A model generated the notes under the pieces. That model searched no databases, was not told where the DNA came from, and saw only the letters and a list, made by a program, of their open reading frames with translations. The position numbers and the translations under genes are program-made. DNA of 64,000 nt from assembly GCA_963803085.1 (NCBI GenBank), contig CAWDLE010000017.1, forward strand, positions 62,001 to 126,000, given 5' to 3'. This DNA is from JACVRW01 sp963803085 (GTDB lineage Bacteria > Actinomycetota > Thermoleophilia > Solirubrobacterales > Thermoleophilaceae). Of this stretch, positions 8,397 to 16,761 are shown in pieces. Every line of letters begins with the position of its first letter. Within the stretch, counting starts at the first letter, position 1.

Positions 8397-9631
8397 CCGA
8401 ACCTCGCGAGCGACTGCAGCATCAGGTCCTGTAGCCGCCGGGCGCCGGTGGGGTAGACGCCGTTCATCAGGATCGAGTACGCGTAGTTGTCTCCGCTGCG
8501 GGCCTCGCAGTAGCCGGACAGAGCGCTCACGTTTGAGAGCGTGCCGGTCTTGCCGCGGCAGCGGTCCCGCGCGGCGCCGCGTCGCATCCGGTCGAACAGC
8601 GTGCCGTCGCGGCCCGCGATCGGCAGCGAGTCAACGAACACGTCGGAGTCGTCGCTCGCGTACATCGCGGTGAGGAGCTTGACGATGCCCTGGGGCGAGG
8701 CGCGATCGCTGCGCGAAAGGCCTGAGCCGTCGACGAGCGTGGCGCGCACGCCGAGCCCGCGAGCGTGGGACACCGAGATCCGCGCGCCGGCGGCCGTGGT
8801 GCCCCGCCCTCCAGTCTGGTGCGCCAGGTCCTTCAGGAGCGTCTCCGCGAAGAAGTTGTCCGACGGCTTGTTGGTGAGCCGGATCAGCCGGGACATCGGC
8901 GGCGAGTCGACGCTCGCCAGCACACGCGCGTCGGGCGGCGTGATCCCGGCGCGAGGCTTCAGCCGCACCGTCACGCCGCGCGCCTCGAGAGCCGCGTCCA
9001 GGCGAGCGGCCGCAAACGCAGGCGGGTTCGCCTGGAAGCCACGCCCGCCCTCGGTGAAGAGTCCACGGTTGTAGGAGAGCGCGCTGAGCGGACCCACCCA
9101 GGGCGACACGCCGTAACCCGAGTCGGGGCCGCCCCGAAGCGAGTCGAAGGCGGACTCGTCCCCGTACACCCGGCCGGTGATGCGCTCGATCCCGATGTCC
9201 TCGAGCAGGCCGGCGAGGTCCTGGACGGACGCTCCGCCGCCGTAGGAGCGGGTCGTAAAGCCGCGGCTGCCGAAGGTCGGGTCGCCGCCGCCGCGCAGGT
9301 AGATCCCGCCCCGGAACACGCCCTCGGTGTCGAGCTCGCCCGTGCCGAGCACCTCCGTGCCGAGCGTGCCCTCCGTGCCGAAGCGGTCCAGAGCTGCGGT
9401 GGTGGTGAAGAGCTTCGTATTCGAGGCCAGGATGCGCGGCCTCTGCTGGCGCCAGCGGAAGACCGCGCGGGGCGTGTCGCCACTCAGATCGACCACATAT
9501 GCGCCCGAATAGGCACCGGCCGACCGCATGTAGCGGGCCAGGCGCTTCACCATCGTGGCCTCGTCCTGGGCCGCGGCGGTGGCGGGCAGCAGGGCGAGCA
9601 CGGCTATGACGAGCAGGGCAATACGACGCAT
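8393..9631 (-). CDS. dacB: D-alanyl-D-alanine carboxypeptidase/endopeptidase (PBP4 family)
   Basis: A 412-residue secreted peptidoglycan peptidase of family S13. It has a signal peptide (MRRIALLVIAVLALLPATAAAQ) and then the three penicillin-binding motifs: SxxK as ASNTKL (Ser 70), SxN as PSDNFF and KTG as GKTGTLS. It trims pentapeptides and cuts cross-links outside the membrane. The ATG at 9631 is chosen because the signal peptide starts there; upstream in-frame residues look non-coding. It is convergent with ligA (4-base overlap) and divergent from a patatin gene 59 bases away. Confidence 0.93.
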   Translation of the reverse strand: MRRIALLVIAVLALLPATAAAQDEATMVKRLARYMRSAGAYSGAYVVDLSGDTPRAVFRWRQQRPRILASNTKLFTTTAALDRFGTEGTLGTEVLGTGELDTEGVFRGGIYLRGGGDPTFGSRGFTTRSYGGGASVQDLAGLLEDIGIERITGRVYGDESAFDSLRGGPDSGYGVSPWVGPLSALSYNRGLFTEGGRGFQANPPAFAAARLDAALEARGVTVRLKPRAGITPPDARVLASVDSPPMSRLIRLTNKPSDNFFAETLLKDLAHQTGGRGTTAAGARISVSHARGLGVRATLVDGSGLSRSDRASPQGIVKLLTAMYASDDSDVFVDSLPIAGRDGTLFDRMRRGAARDRCRGKTGTLSNVSALSGYCEARSGDNYAYSILMNGVYPTGARRLQDLMLQSLARFG

Positions 9632-9690
9632 CAGAGGCCCGGAACACGCTAACGAGGCCACCGGAGCGCTTTTGGCCATACTCTGGGCGG

Positions 9691-10959
9691 ATGGGCGAGG
9701 TAGTCCGGCTCGAGAAGCCGTCTCAGAAGGACCGCAAGACAACCGGCAAGCCGAAGCGCCGCCGGCCGCGGCGCTCGCGCACAGCGCTGGTACTGGGCGG
9801 AGGCGGCTTCACCGGCGGTGTCTACGAGATCGGGGCCCTGAGGGCTCTCGACCTGCTGGCGGTGAACCGGACCGTCAACCAGTTCGACGTGTACGTGGGC
9901 ACGAGCGCCGGCTCGTTCGTGGCCGCCCTCACCGCGAACGGCGTGACGCCCGAGGAGATGATGCGGGTGGTCAACCAGCAGGTGCCCACCCCGTTCAAGG
10001 ACGTGGACCGCAGCACGCTGATGCGCCCGAACGCGCTCGAGTTCGCCCAGGCCACGGCGCTGATGCCGCTGAAGCTCCTGGGGCTGGCTCGCACCTTCCT
10101 CGGCCAGATTCGCTCCACGTCGGTGATCGACCTCGCCGTCGGGATCGCCGAGGCGCTGCCGTCCGGCCTCTACGACGGCCGGGGCATCCAGGACTACCTC
10201 GAGTCCGTGCTGAGCGACCCCGACCGCGTGAACGATTTTCGCCTGCTCGAGAACGAGCTGTTCCTCACCGCCACTGACCTCGACACGTGCGAGCGCGTGG
10301 TGCTCGGCGGGCAGGACTGGGACGACGTGCCGATCTCGCGCGCCGTTGCCGCCTCCACCGCTCTGCCGATGGTCTACAAGCCGGTGGAGATCAAGGGGCG
10401 CCACCTCGTCGACGGCGGGCTGCGCTCCACCACGAACGTGGACCTCGCCGTGGAGGCGGGCGCGAAGTTCGTGATCGTGGTGAACCCGCTGGTGCCGTAC
10501 GTGAACGACTTCCAGAAGGTGATCCCGACGATGCTCGGCAGCCGCGTGCGCCGCGTCGCTGACATGGGCTTCCCACAGATCGGCTACCAGGCCTTCAAGC
10601 TGCTCGCCCACCAGCGCCTGCACGAGGCGGTGGGGCACTGGAAGGAGAAGTACCCGGGCGTCGACATCATCCTGATCGAGCCGGACCCGAACGACGAGCT
10701 GATGTTCGAGACGAACATCCTCAACTTCACCCGCCGCGTGGAGATAGCCCGGCACGGATTCGAGTCCGTGACCCTGAAGCTGGCGGAGGACTACGACCAG
10801 CTCAAGGCCACCTGCGCGAAGCACGGCATCGACATCTCGGCCGCGCGCGTGCGCAAGGTCGTGAAGAAGTTCGACGAGGAGCGGGAGAAGACGGCCGCCT
10901 GGCGCCGCATCCTCGAGCAGACCACAGGCGCCCTCTTGCGGCAGTCAGACCAGGCCTAG
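9691..10959 (+). CDS. Patatin-like phospholipase family protein
   Basis: A 422-residue serine lipase of the patatin fold. The oxyanion-hole motif is LGGGGFTGGVYEIG at about 36-49. The nucleophile Ser is S72 in GTSAGS, and the catalytic Asp lies in LVDGG near residue 240. The first 30 residues are very basic (KRRRPRRSR), perhaps a membrane or nucleic-acid contact, and no signal peptide is seen. The C-terminal third is rich in charged helices. Family members hydrolyse acyl esters of phospholipids. It is divergent from dacB and overlaps the end of the convergent gene by 4 bases. Confidence 0.9.
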   Translation: MGEVVRLEKPSQKDRKTTGKPKRRRPRRSRTALVLGGGGFTGGVYEIGALRALDLLAVNRTVNQFDVYVGTSAGSFVAALTANGVTPEEMMRVVNQQVPTPFKDVDRSTLMRPNALEFAQATALMPLKLLGLARTFLGQIRSTSVIDLAVGIAEALPSGLYDGRGIQDYLESVLSDPDRVNDFRLLENELFLTATDLDTCERVVLGGQDWDDVPISRAVAASTALPMVYKPVEIKGRHLVDGGLRSTTNVDLAVEAGAKFVIVVNPLVPYVNDFQKVIPTMLGSRVRRVADMGFPQIGYQAFKLLAHQRLHEAVGHWKEKYPGVDIILIEPDPNDELMFETNILNFTRRVEIARHGFESVTLKLAEDYDQLKATCAKHGIDISAARVRKVVKKFDEEREKTAAWRRILEQTTGALLRQSDQA

Positions 10960-11879
10960 GCGGTCAGCGCGCCAACGAGGTTGGTCAGCGCCGCGTACGG
11001 CGCATCGACGACCTGGCGCCAGGTCACGCGAAAAACCCGCAGCCCGGCACGTTGAAGCTCGGCGTCGCGGTGGCGATCGCGCTCGAAGGCCGCGCGGGTT
11101 GAGTGGAACTGGAAGCCGTCGACCTCCACGACGAGCCCCTCGTCGCGCCACAAGAAGTCGACCTCGTGGCCGAGGATTCGTGCGTTCACCTCGGGGGCGG
11201 GCAGCCCGGCCGCGCGAACAAGGGCGAGAAAGCGTTCCTCGGCCTCGGAGCGCGTGATCGTTAAGGGACCGTCGTTTTCGAGCAGCTTCTTAAGTCGGCG
11301 GATCCCGCGTCGGCCTCGATAGTGGTCCAGCTCAACCCGCAAACGACGGGCATTGAGGAGACGTCGGGTAATTGCCTCGTGGAGTGCTCGTTCGAGCTCG
11401 CGGTCGGTGACGGATTCGGCCAGGTCGATGACGGTGCGGCTGGGAGTCGTCACGGGAAGGCCGCGAAGATGCCGAATGTCTTGAGGCGAGAGCCGCGTGG
11501 TCTGGTGGATCTGCAGCCCGGCCCGGCGCCCTTTCCCCGTCAGGACGGTCACGTCGATGTCCGCGTCATCGATCGCCGGCAGCAGGTACCACACCACCGC
11601 CGCCGAGCGATTGCTGATTGCGGCCGTTGGCCCGCACGCCAGCACCGCGGCCATCTCGCGCGCGAGCGGCACAAGCGCCAGATGGCCAACCGCGTATACG
11701 CCGCGGTGGAGCCGATGCAGGTAGTGCTTGCGGACGCGCGTTTGGATCGCGCCCGCGCCAATCCCCATCGCGAGCAGCTGCGAGCGGGACACCACCCCGT
11801 ATTGCCGCCCCGCGAGATCTCCGATGAGCCGGTCCTTCGGTACGGGGCGCCCACCCGCCCTCTGCACCGCCAGGTCCAC
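10956..11879 (-). CDS. AbiEi-like antitoxin domain fused to DUF559 nuclease-like domain
   Basis: A 307-residue protein, with the start put at GTG 11879 because GAAAGG lies 6 bases upstream. The N-terminal part (LIGDLAGRQYGVVSRSQL, then LHRLHRGVYAVGH) matches the winged-helix domain of AbiEi-type antitoxins. The C-terminal part, from about residue 215, has the DUF559 (Vsr/MutH-like) core: E in SEAEERFL, then EVDFLW, VVEVDGFQFH and DRHRDAEL. DUF559 belongs to the PD-(D/E)XK-like nucleases. No AbiEii nucleotidyltransferase toxin is adjacent, so this is a solitary gene. Such proteins are common in actinobacteria with unknown role. Confidence 0.75.
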   Translation of the reverse strand: MDLAVQRAGGRPVPKDRLIGDLAGRQYGVVSRSQLLAMGIGAGAIQTRVRKHYLHRLHRGVYAVGHLALVPLAREMAAVLACGPTAAISNRSAAVVWYLLPAIDDADIDVTVLTGKGRRAGLQIHQTTRLSPQDIRHLRGLPVTTPSRTVIDLAESVTDRELERALHEAITRRLLNARRLRVELDHYRGRRGIRRLKKLLENDGPLTITRSEAEERFLALVRAAGLPAPEVNARILGHEVDFLWRDEGLVVEVDGFQFHSTRAAFERDRHRDAELQRAGLRVFRVTWRQVVDAPYAALTNLVGALTA

Positions 11880-12188
11880 AACTCGCCTTTCGATGCCCGT
11901 ACCAAGGGGGTTGCCGATCTTTTCGTTCTCTGCAATTCCCAACTTGCCCAACCCCTTCCAACTGTCCGTCGAGATCAATCTTTTGGACCTGGTGACGGGG
12001 ATCCTGGGGGCGAAGACGGCAGGCGGGGACGCGGGCGGTCGAGTCTCGTAACGCGGAGTAACAGCGTCGTAACTCCGGCGCGCGGGCCGTAAGGCTCGCC
12101 GCACGCCCGGCCGCGGGGCGCACGCGGCGGCCGGCGGCCGTCCCGGCCCAGCCGCATGGCGGCCGGGCCGTCCGCCGGAGCGGCGGGC
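11880..12188. other. 309-base intergenic region without a gene
   Basis: No credible gene on either strand. The part from 11890 to 12000 is distinctly less GC-rich than the surroundings and is probably the promoter region of the DUF559 gene on the minus strand. A six-base inverted repeat (CGGAGT/ACTCCG) lies at about 12053-12076. The part from 12080 to 12180 is almost pure G and C and contains the strong hairpin listed separately. Confidence 0.6.
12131..12178 (-). terminator. Long GC hairpin downstream of the HisC-like gene
   Basis: Nested inverted repeats: CCGGCGG (12131-12137) pairs with CCGCCGG (12172-12178), and CCCGGCC (12142-12148) pairs with GGCCGGG (12161-12167), with a 12-base loop. 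It begins 10 bases after the stop of the minus-strand aminotransferase gene. No T-run follows, so it is terminator-like rather than a classic intrinsic terminator. Confidence 0.5.
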
Positions 12189-13274
12189 CTAGAGCAGGTT
12201 CTCGATCGCGCGCAGCAGGCGCTTCGACGCCTGCTCGTTGCGCACGGCCGCGCGTATGTGGTGGTCCTCGCCGAGCGGGCCTCCCGGCGCGACAATTACG
12301 CCCTGCTGGCGGAGGGCGTTCGCCAGCTCGTCGCCGCTCAGGTCGCCGAGTCGGATCCAGAGGAAGTTGGCCTGGCTGTCGGTCACGTCCGCGCCGAGCG
12401 CGCGCAGCTGGCCGGTTAGGAAGTGGCGCTCGCGCACGACGGCGTGGCGGCGGCGCTCGATCTCGGCGTCGCCGTGCTGGAGCGCGTGCTCCACCGCCGC
12501 CTGCGACAGCGCGTTTACCCCGAGCACCGGCGCAGCGGCTGCGAGCAGCCGGGCGTCCGAGCTGACCGCGTAGCCGGCGCGCAGGCCCGACAGTCCGTAG
12601 ATCTTCGAGAACGTCCGGACCACAAGCAGGCGCGGGAAGGCGTCCACCAGGCGCAGGCACGCGTTGATGTCCTCGATGTCCTGAAAGTGGATCAGGGCCT
12701 CGTCCAGCAGGACGTGGACGTGCTCGGGCAGCGCTGACAGCAGGGCCCCGACGTCTTCAGAGCTGCTGTAAGCGCCCGTCGGATCGTTCGGGTTGCAGAT
12801 AACCACGGCGCGCGTTGTCGAGCTGATCGCGCCGACGACATCGCCATCCTCGACCGGCACCGGCGTCGCGCCGGCATGAGCCGCCAGCAGCGGGTAGAGC
12901 GGATACGACGGCCACGGCATGACGAGCTCGTCACCGTGGGAGAGCAGCGCCAGGGCTGCCGACTGAAGCAGCTCCGCGGCTCCGTTCCCGAGTGCGATCT
13001 GCTCGGGGGAAAGGGAGAGGCGCTCGGCCAGCAGGCGGCGGGCCGTGGTGGAGTGGCGGTCCGGGTAGCCGTTCAGGCGCCCGCGCGCCCGCGCGATTGC
13101 GGCGTTGGCGATCTCGGAGTGCGGCAGGTCGGGCCACTCGGTGCCGGACAGGTCGATGTCCGGCAGCCGCTCGAGCGCCTGCTCCTTCTCGCGCCGCCGG
13201 CGCTCGCGGCGCTCGAGGTTGAGCGCCGCCTCGTCGATGTCGTCGAACTGCTTGTAGTAGTCGCGGAACCCCAC
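12189..13274 (-). CDS. Pyridoxal-phosphate aminotransferase, class I/II (HisC-like)
   Basis: A 361-residue fold-type I aminotransferase. The PLP lysine is in TFSKIYGLSGLRAGY. The substrate-side motif CNPNDPTGAY and the Asp of LLDEALIHF are present, as is the C-terminal Arg in HHIRAAV. It is closest in style to histidinol-phosphate aminotransferases, but the N-terminal charged stretch (ERRERRRREKEQ) is unusual and no other his gene is nearby, so the exact substrate is open. It starts at GTG 13274, two bases after the stop of the membrane-protein gene upstream, so they form an operon. Confidence 0.82.
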   Translation of the reverse strand: MGFRDYYKQFDDIDEAALNLERRERRRREKEQALERLPDIDLSGTEWPDLPHSEIANAAIARARGRLNGYPDRHSTTARRLLAERLSLSPEQIALGNGAAELLQSAALALLSHGDELVMPWPSYPLYPLLAAHAGATPVPVEDGDVVGAISSTTRAVVICNPNDPTGAYSSSEDVGALLSALPEHVHVLLDEALIHFQDIEDINACLRLVDAFPRLLVVRTFSKIYGLSGLRAGYAVSSDARLLAAAAPVLGVNALSQAAVEHALQHGDAEIERRRHAVVRERHFLTGQLRALGADVTDSQANFLWIRLGDLSGDELANALRQQGVIVAPGGPLGEDHHIRAAVRNEQASKRLLRAIENLL

Positions 13275-13276
13275 CG

Positions 13277-13750
13277 CTAGCTGCTCGGCGCGAGGCTCGG
13301 CCCGGGCCCCTGGACGACCAGGAACCAGACCGTGAAGATCACGAACGCCACGGCGACGCTGATCGCGAAGATCCGCTCGAGCGCGCCGCGCTCCTGGCGA
13401 TGCCCGGCTGCGCGGCGAACCAGCTTCCACGCATGGTCGACCCGCTTGGCGAGCGCCATCGTCACCAGCAGCGAAGCGAGGCAGCCGAGCATGATCGTCG
13501 CGATGCCCGCCGTGACATAACCGGTCTGGTAATCGACCTGCGAGCCGATCCAGAACCACGCGAGCGGCTGCGGCCCAAATAGCGTCAGACAGAGGAGCAG
13601 CTCGACCGCGAGCAGCCCGTGGGCGAGCAGAGCGTCCCAGCGCCGGCGGCGCTGCGAAGCGGGCTCGAGCTCCGGATAGCGGACCGGCGCCGTGCCCGGC
13701 CGCCGGCCGATGAAGAGTCCACCGGTGTCAGTTGGGTCGTTGCTGGCCAA
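13277..13750 (-). CDS. Small membrane protein, unknown function
   Basis: A 157-residue protein with three predicted membrane helices: about 40-68 (ending QPLAWFWIGSQ), 76-100 and 128-148. The N-terminal 38 residues are polar with an RRRRW stretch and probably cytoplasmic. A soluble basic loop (KRVDHAWKLVRRAAGHRQER) lies between helices 2 and 3. I do not recognise a family. It lies just downstream of the acyl-CoA ligase gene and is tightly followed by the aminotransferase gene. Confidence 0.7.
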   Translation of the reverse strand: MASNDPTDTGGLFIGRRPGTAPVRYPELEPASQRRRRWDALLAHGLLAVELLLCLTLFGPQPLAWFWIGSQVDYQTGYVTAGIATIMLGCLASLLVTMALAKRVDHAWKLVRRAAGHRQERGALERIFAISVAVAFVIFTVWFLVVQGPGPSLAPSS

Positions 13751-13765
13751 CCTGCTTGAGGCTAG

Positions 13766-15583
13766 CTAGCGCGGAGCGCTGTAGATGCGGTCCACGACGT
13801 CGGCGAACTTCTCGTGCACCACGTTGCGCTTGACCTTCAGCGTCGGCGTGAGCTCGCCCGTCTCCTGCGAGAGGTCGTGGTCGAGGATCTCGAAGCGCTT
13901 GATCTGCTCCACCGGGCCCACGTGCGAGTTCACGTCGTCGATTGCCTTCTGGACCTCGTCGCGGACCTTCTCGTTCTGGGAGAGGGCGGCCGGGTCGGCG
14001 TTCTCGATGCCGAGCTGCTCGGCAAGCGCGGGCGCCTCCTCGGGGTCGAGCGTGATCAGCGCGACCAGGTACGGGCGGCGATCGCCGATAACCACGGCCT
14101 GCGAGATCCAGCGGTTCTGCTTCAGCCCGTTCTCGAGGTTGGCCGGAGTGATGTTCTTGCCGCCCGCCGTGATGATGATGTCCTTCTTGCGGCCGGTGAT
14201 GTAGAGGAAGCCATCCTCGTCGAGGCGCCCGAGGTCGCCGGTGTGGAGCCAGCCGTTCTCGAGCGTCTCCTTCGTGGCGTCCTCGTTCTTGTAGTAGCCC
14301 TGGAAGATGTTCGGGCCCTTGATGAGCACCTCGCCGTCGTCGCCGATCTTCACCTCCACGTCCTTCTGCGGCCTGCCCACCGAGCCGAAGCGGAAGTTGT
14401 TGCCCTCCGGGCGGTTGACGGTCGCGCTGGTGGAGGTCTCGGTCATCCCGTAGCCCTCCATCACCGGAACGCCGCAGGCGTAGAAGAACTCGAGGATCTC
14501 GCCGGCGATCGGCGCGGCGCCGGTCACGCACTCGCGCATATTGCCGCCGAATAGCCCGCGCACGTTCTTGAAGAGCTTCTCCTCGGCCTGGTCGAAGCCC
14601 TGCTGGAGCTCCGCGGGGACCTCCTCGCCGGCCTCGCGCATCATGCGCACCTTCACGCCCACCTGCACGGCCTTCTTGAGCCCCTCCTTGTCCTCGGTGC
14701 TGGAGGTGGCGAGCGTGTAGATCTTCTCGAACATGCGCGGCACGGACGGGAAGAAGGTCGGCTTCACCTGCGCGATGTCCGCGATGATCATCTTCGGGTC
14801 GCGCGACCAGTAGGCGAGCGCCGCACCGAGGTCGAAGGTCGCGAACTGGATCAGGATCGCGAAGGCGTGCGCGAGCGGAAGGAAGAGGTACGACGAATCG
14901 CCCTCCACCAGCGGGCTCTGGTCCACCACGGCGTCCGTGATCGCGCGGTAGTTCGCGTGTGAGAGCAGGCAGCCCTTCGGCGGCCCCGTGGTGCCGGACG
15001 TGTAGATGTACAGGCAGATGTCGTCCGGCTCGACGGCCTGGTAGCGCGCCTCCCACTCGGAGTCGTCACGGCCCCGGCCGCTCTCGCGCAGTCCCTCGAG
15101 GGTGAGCGCGTCGCCCAGGTCGGCGCCGCTCGGGTCCATCACGATCACGTGCTCCAGCTCGGGGCACCTGTCCTCGACCTCGCGGACCTTCGCCAGCTGC
15201 TCCGCGTCCTCCACGAAGATCGCCACCGAGTCCGAGTGCTCGAGCACGTACTGGCACTCCTCGGGCGAGTTCGTCTGGTAGATCGTGACGAGGGTGCCGC
15301 CGGCGGTGAGAATGCCGAAGCAGGCGTGGGTCCACTCGGGACGCGTGTGCGCGAGGATCGAAACCTTGTCGCCCGGCTGAATGCCGAGCTCCACGAGCCC
15401 GAGCGCCACCTCCTTGACGGCCTCACCGAGCTCCGCGTACGAGGCGTCGACCCAGTCGTCGCCCACCTTGTACCGCTGCGCTGCCTTGTCGCCGTACTTC
15501 TTGACGGCGAGCGGCAGCAGGTCGGCGATCGTCTTCGAGCCGGTGCCTTCGGCGCGCGCGGCGCCCGCTGTGACTGCTTCCAT
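13766..15583 (-). CDS. Long-chain fatty-acid--CoA ligase (FadD15-like)
   Basis: A 605-residue adenylate-forming enzyme that activates fatty acids to acyl-CoA. The ATP-binding P-loop is YTSGTTGPPKGCLLSH near residue 185. Motif A5 is GYGMTETS, the WLHTGDLGRLDEDGFLYITG segment is intact, and the C-terminal subdomain has RKKDIIITAGGKNI and catalytic-Lys region TLKVKR. The ATG at 15583 follows a poorly conserved extension. The size and central helical insert match FadD15/long-chain ACSL proteins. The membrane-protein gene follows after 15 bases. Confidence 0.92.
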   Translation of the reverse strand: MEAVTAGAARAEGTGSKTIADLLPLAVKKYGDKAAQRYKVGDDWVDASYAELGEAVKEVALGLVELGIQPGDKVSILAHTRPEWTHACFGILTAGGTLVTIYQTNSPEECQYVLEHSDSVAIFVEDAEQLAKVREVEDRCPELEHVIVMDPSGADLGDALTLEGLRESGRGRDDSEWEARYQAVEPDDICLYIYTSGTTGPPKGCLLSHANYRAITDAVVDQSPLVEGDSSYLFLPLAHAFAILIQFATFDLGAALAYWSRDPKMIIADIAQVKPTFFPSVPRMFEKIYTLATSSTEDKEGLKKAVQVGVKVRMMREAGEEVPAELQQGFDQAEEKLFKNVRGLFGGNMRECVTGAAPIAGEILEFFYACGVPVMEGYGMTETSTSATVNRPEGNNFRFGSVGRPQKDVEVKIGDDGEVLIKGPNIFQGYYKNEDATKETLENGWLHTGDLGRLDEDGFLYITGRKKDIIITAGGKNITPANLENGLKQNRWISQAVVIGDRRPYLVALITLDPEEAPALAEQLGIENADPAALSQNEKVRDEVQKAIDDVNSHVGPVEQIKRFEILDHDLSQETGELTPTLKVKRNVVHEKFADVVDRIYSAPR

Positions 15584-15611
15584 GTGCCGGAGTCTAAGCG
15601 CTAGCTGCCGC

Positions 15612-15626
15612 CCGGGCATAGCCCGG
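15612..15626 (-). terminator. Hairpin between the small HTH gene and fadD-like gene
   Basis: CCGGGC (15612-15617), loop ATA, GCCCGG (15621-15626). It lies between the stop of the 58-residue gene and the start of the acyl-CoA ligase on the minus strand. No T-run is present. The hairpin and its right flank (GCCCGGTGCT) resemble the one at 46260-46280 before glpK. Confidence 0.45.
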
Positions 15627-15653
15627 TGCTCGCCTCACGGCCGACTCCCGAGG

Positions 15654-15830
15654 CTACGCCTTCGCGAGCTCCCGCTTCTGCTGAGCGTCCTTCAGGCTCG
15701 AGATGAAGAGCGTCTTGTCGATCCTTCCCTGGAAGATCGGTACGCCCATCTCCATACACCGTGAGATGACCTCCCTACGGTGCATCCCAGCCTCGCGGCC
15801 GAGCTCGGTGGGCGTCAGGTGGATCGCCAT
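15654..15830 (-). CDS. Small helix-turn-helix-like protein (58 residues)
   Basis: A 58-residue protein beginning MAIHLTPTELGREAGMHR and continuing to a basic end. The segment TPTELGREAGMHRREVISRC followed by MGVPIFQGRIDKTLF resembles the first helices and wing of MerR/excisionase-type DNA-binding domains (a weak call). A strong ribosome binding site (GAGGAGG) lies about ten bases upstream of the ATG, supporting real translation. It stands alone between the Nif3-like gene and the acyl-CoA ligase gene, same strand. The target is unknown. Confidence 0.7.
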   Translation of the reverse strand: MAIHLTPTELGREAGMHRREVISRCMEMGVPIFQGRIDKTLFISSLKDAQQKRELAKA

Positions 15831-15922
15831 GTACTTACATCCTCCTCGTCGCTTTGCAGAGCGTGCACCTGAGGGTACCGCGTGTTCCGGTCGGCGCAAC
15901 CAGAAATCCCCAAAATGCGGCC

Positions 15923-16681
15923 TCAAATCGGGTTCGGCACGGCGATGAAGTGGTGTTCGACGTCGAACCTGTCCGCCACGAGCTCTCCGAGCCGCCGCAC
16001 GCCGAACGTCTCGGTGGCGTAGTGGCCGGCGGCGATGAAGTGGGTGCCGCTCTCGACAGCGTCCGCCATCACGTGCTCCGCGGGCTCTCCGGTGAGGAAC
16101 GCATCGAGGCCGAGCGCGATCGCCTCGCCGAAGCTCGACGCCGCCGCGCCCGACACGATTCCGACGCTGCGCACGAGGTCAGGCCCGCTGTCCCAGGCGA
16201 ACGGCTCCTGCCCGAACACCTCCGCGCAGCGGCGCCTCAGCTCGGCGAACGGGATCCCCTCGGCCGAGCGCCCCACGTAGCCGACGCTGCGCCCGCGGTG
16301 CTGCCCGAACGGCTCGCCGCGCTCGAGGCCGAGCGCCCGGCAGATGAGCGCGTTGTTGCCCACCTCGGGATGCGCGTCGAGCGGCAGGTGGTAGCCGGCG
16401 AGGCCGATGTCGTTGTCGAATAGCACGCGCAGGCGCTCCTTCATGGAGGGCGAGAGGGAACGCGGGTGGAAATCCCAGAACAGCCCGTGGTGGGCGATCA
16501 CGAGCTGGGCCCCGGATTCGGCCGCTTTCGTGAACAAATCGAGGTGGGCGGACACGCCGGTCGCGACTATCTTCACCTCCCTCGGTCCCGGGACCTGGAG
16601 GCCATTTGGGCCGTAATCAGGGAAATCCGGGGCCTCGAGCAGGTCGTCGAGATAGGAGATGACGTCGTTCAAGTGCGTCAT
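15923..16681 (-). CDS. Nif3-like dinuclear metal centre hexameric protein
   Basis: A 252-residue member of the Nif3/YbgI family, proposed to act as GTP cyclohydrolase-I-type or metal-handling proteins. Metal-ligand histidines are visible in LVIAHHGLFWD and GYHLPLDAHPEVGNNAL, and in the C-terminal FIAAGHYATETFGVR. The length matches the short (no insert) form. The start at ATG 16681 (MTHLNDVISYLDD) fits the family N-terminus. It is divergent from the sigma factor gene. Confidence 0.9.
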   Translation of the reverse strand: MTHLNDVISYLDDLLEAPDFPDYGPNGLQVPGPREVKIVATGVSAHLDLFTKAAESGAQLVIAHHGLFWDFHPRSLSPSMKERLRVLFDNDIGLAGYHLPLDAHPEVGNNALICRALGLERGEPFGQHRGRSVGYVGRSAEGIPFAELRRRCAEVFGQEPFAWDSGPDLVRSVGIVSGAAASSFGEAIALGLDAFLTGEPAEHVMADAVESGTHFIAAGHYATETFGVRRLGELVADRFDVEHHFIAVPNPI

Positions 16682-16761
16682 TTGTGGCGGACGATATTTA
16701 GAATCGCCTTGTCCGGGGTACATCTACCGGACTCACGCAGGTTCTCTGCAGGGATGCTCAC
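16682..16761. promoter_or_regulatory. Divergent region between nif3-like and sigma factor genes
   Basis: Eighty bases with an AT-rich block (GATATTTAGAAT at 16693-16704) and the inverted repeat TCCGG (16712-16716) / CCGGA (16727-16731), a possible operator. CAGGGATG ends a few bases before the sigma factor ATG and could be its ribosome binding site. Promoter boxes were not assigned with confidence. Confidence 0.35.

Noticed and set aside
12080..12188. A small gene in the GC-rich gap after the aminotransferase
   Set aside because: No start with a ribosome site and no coding pattern; explained by a hairpin.
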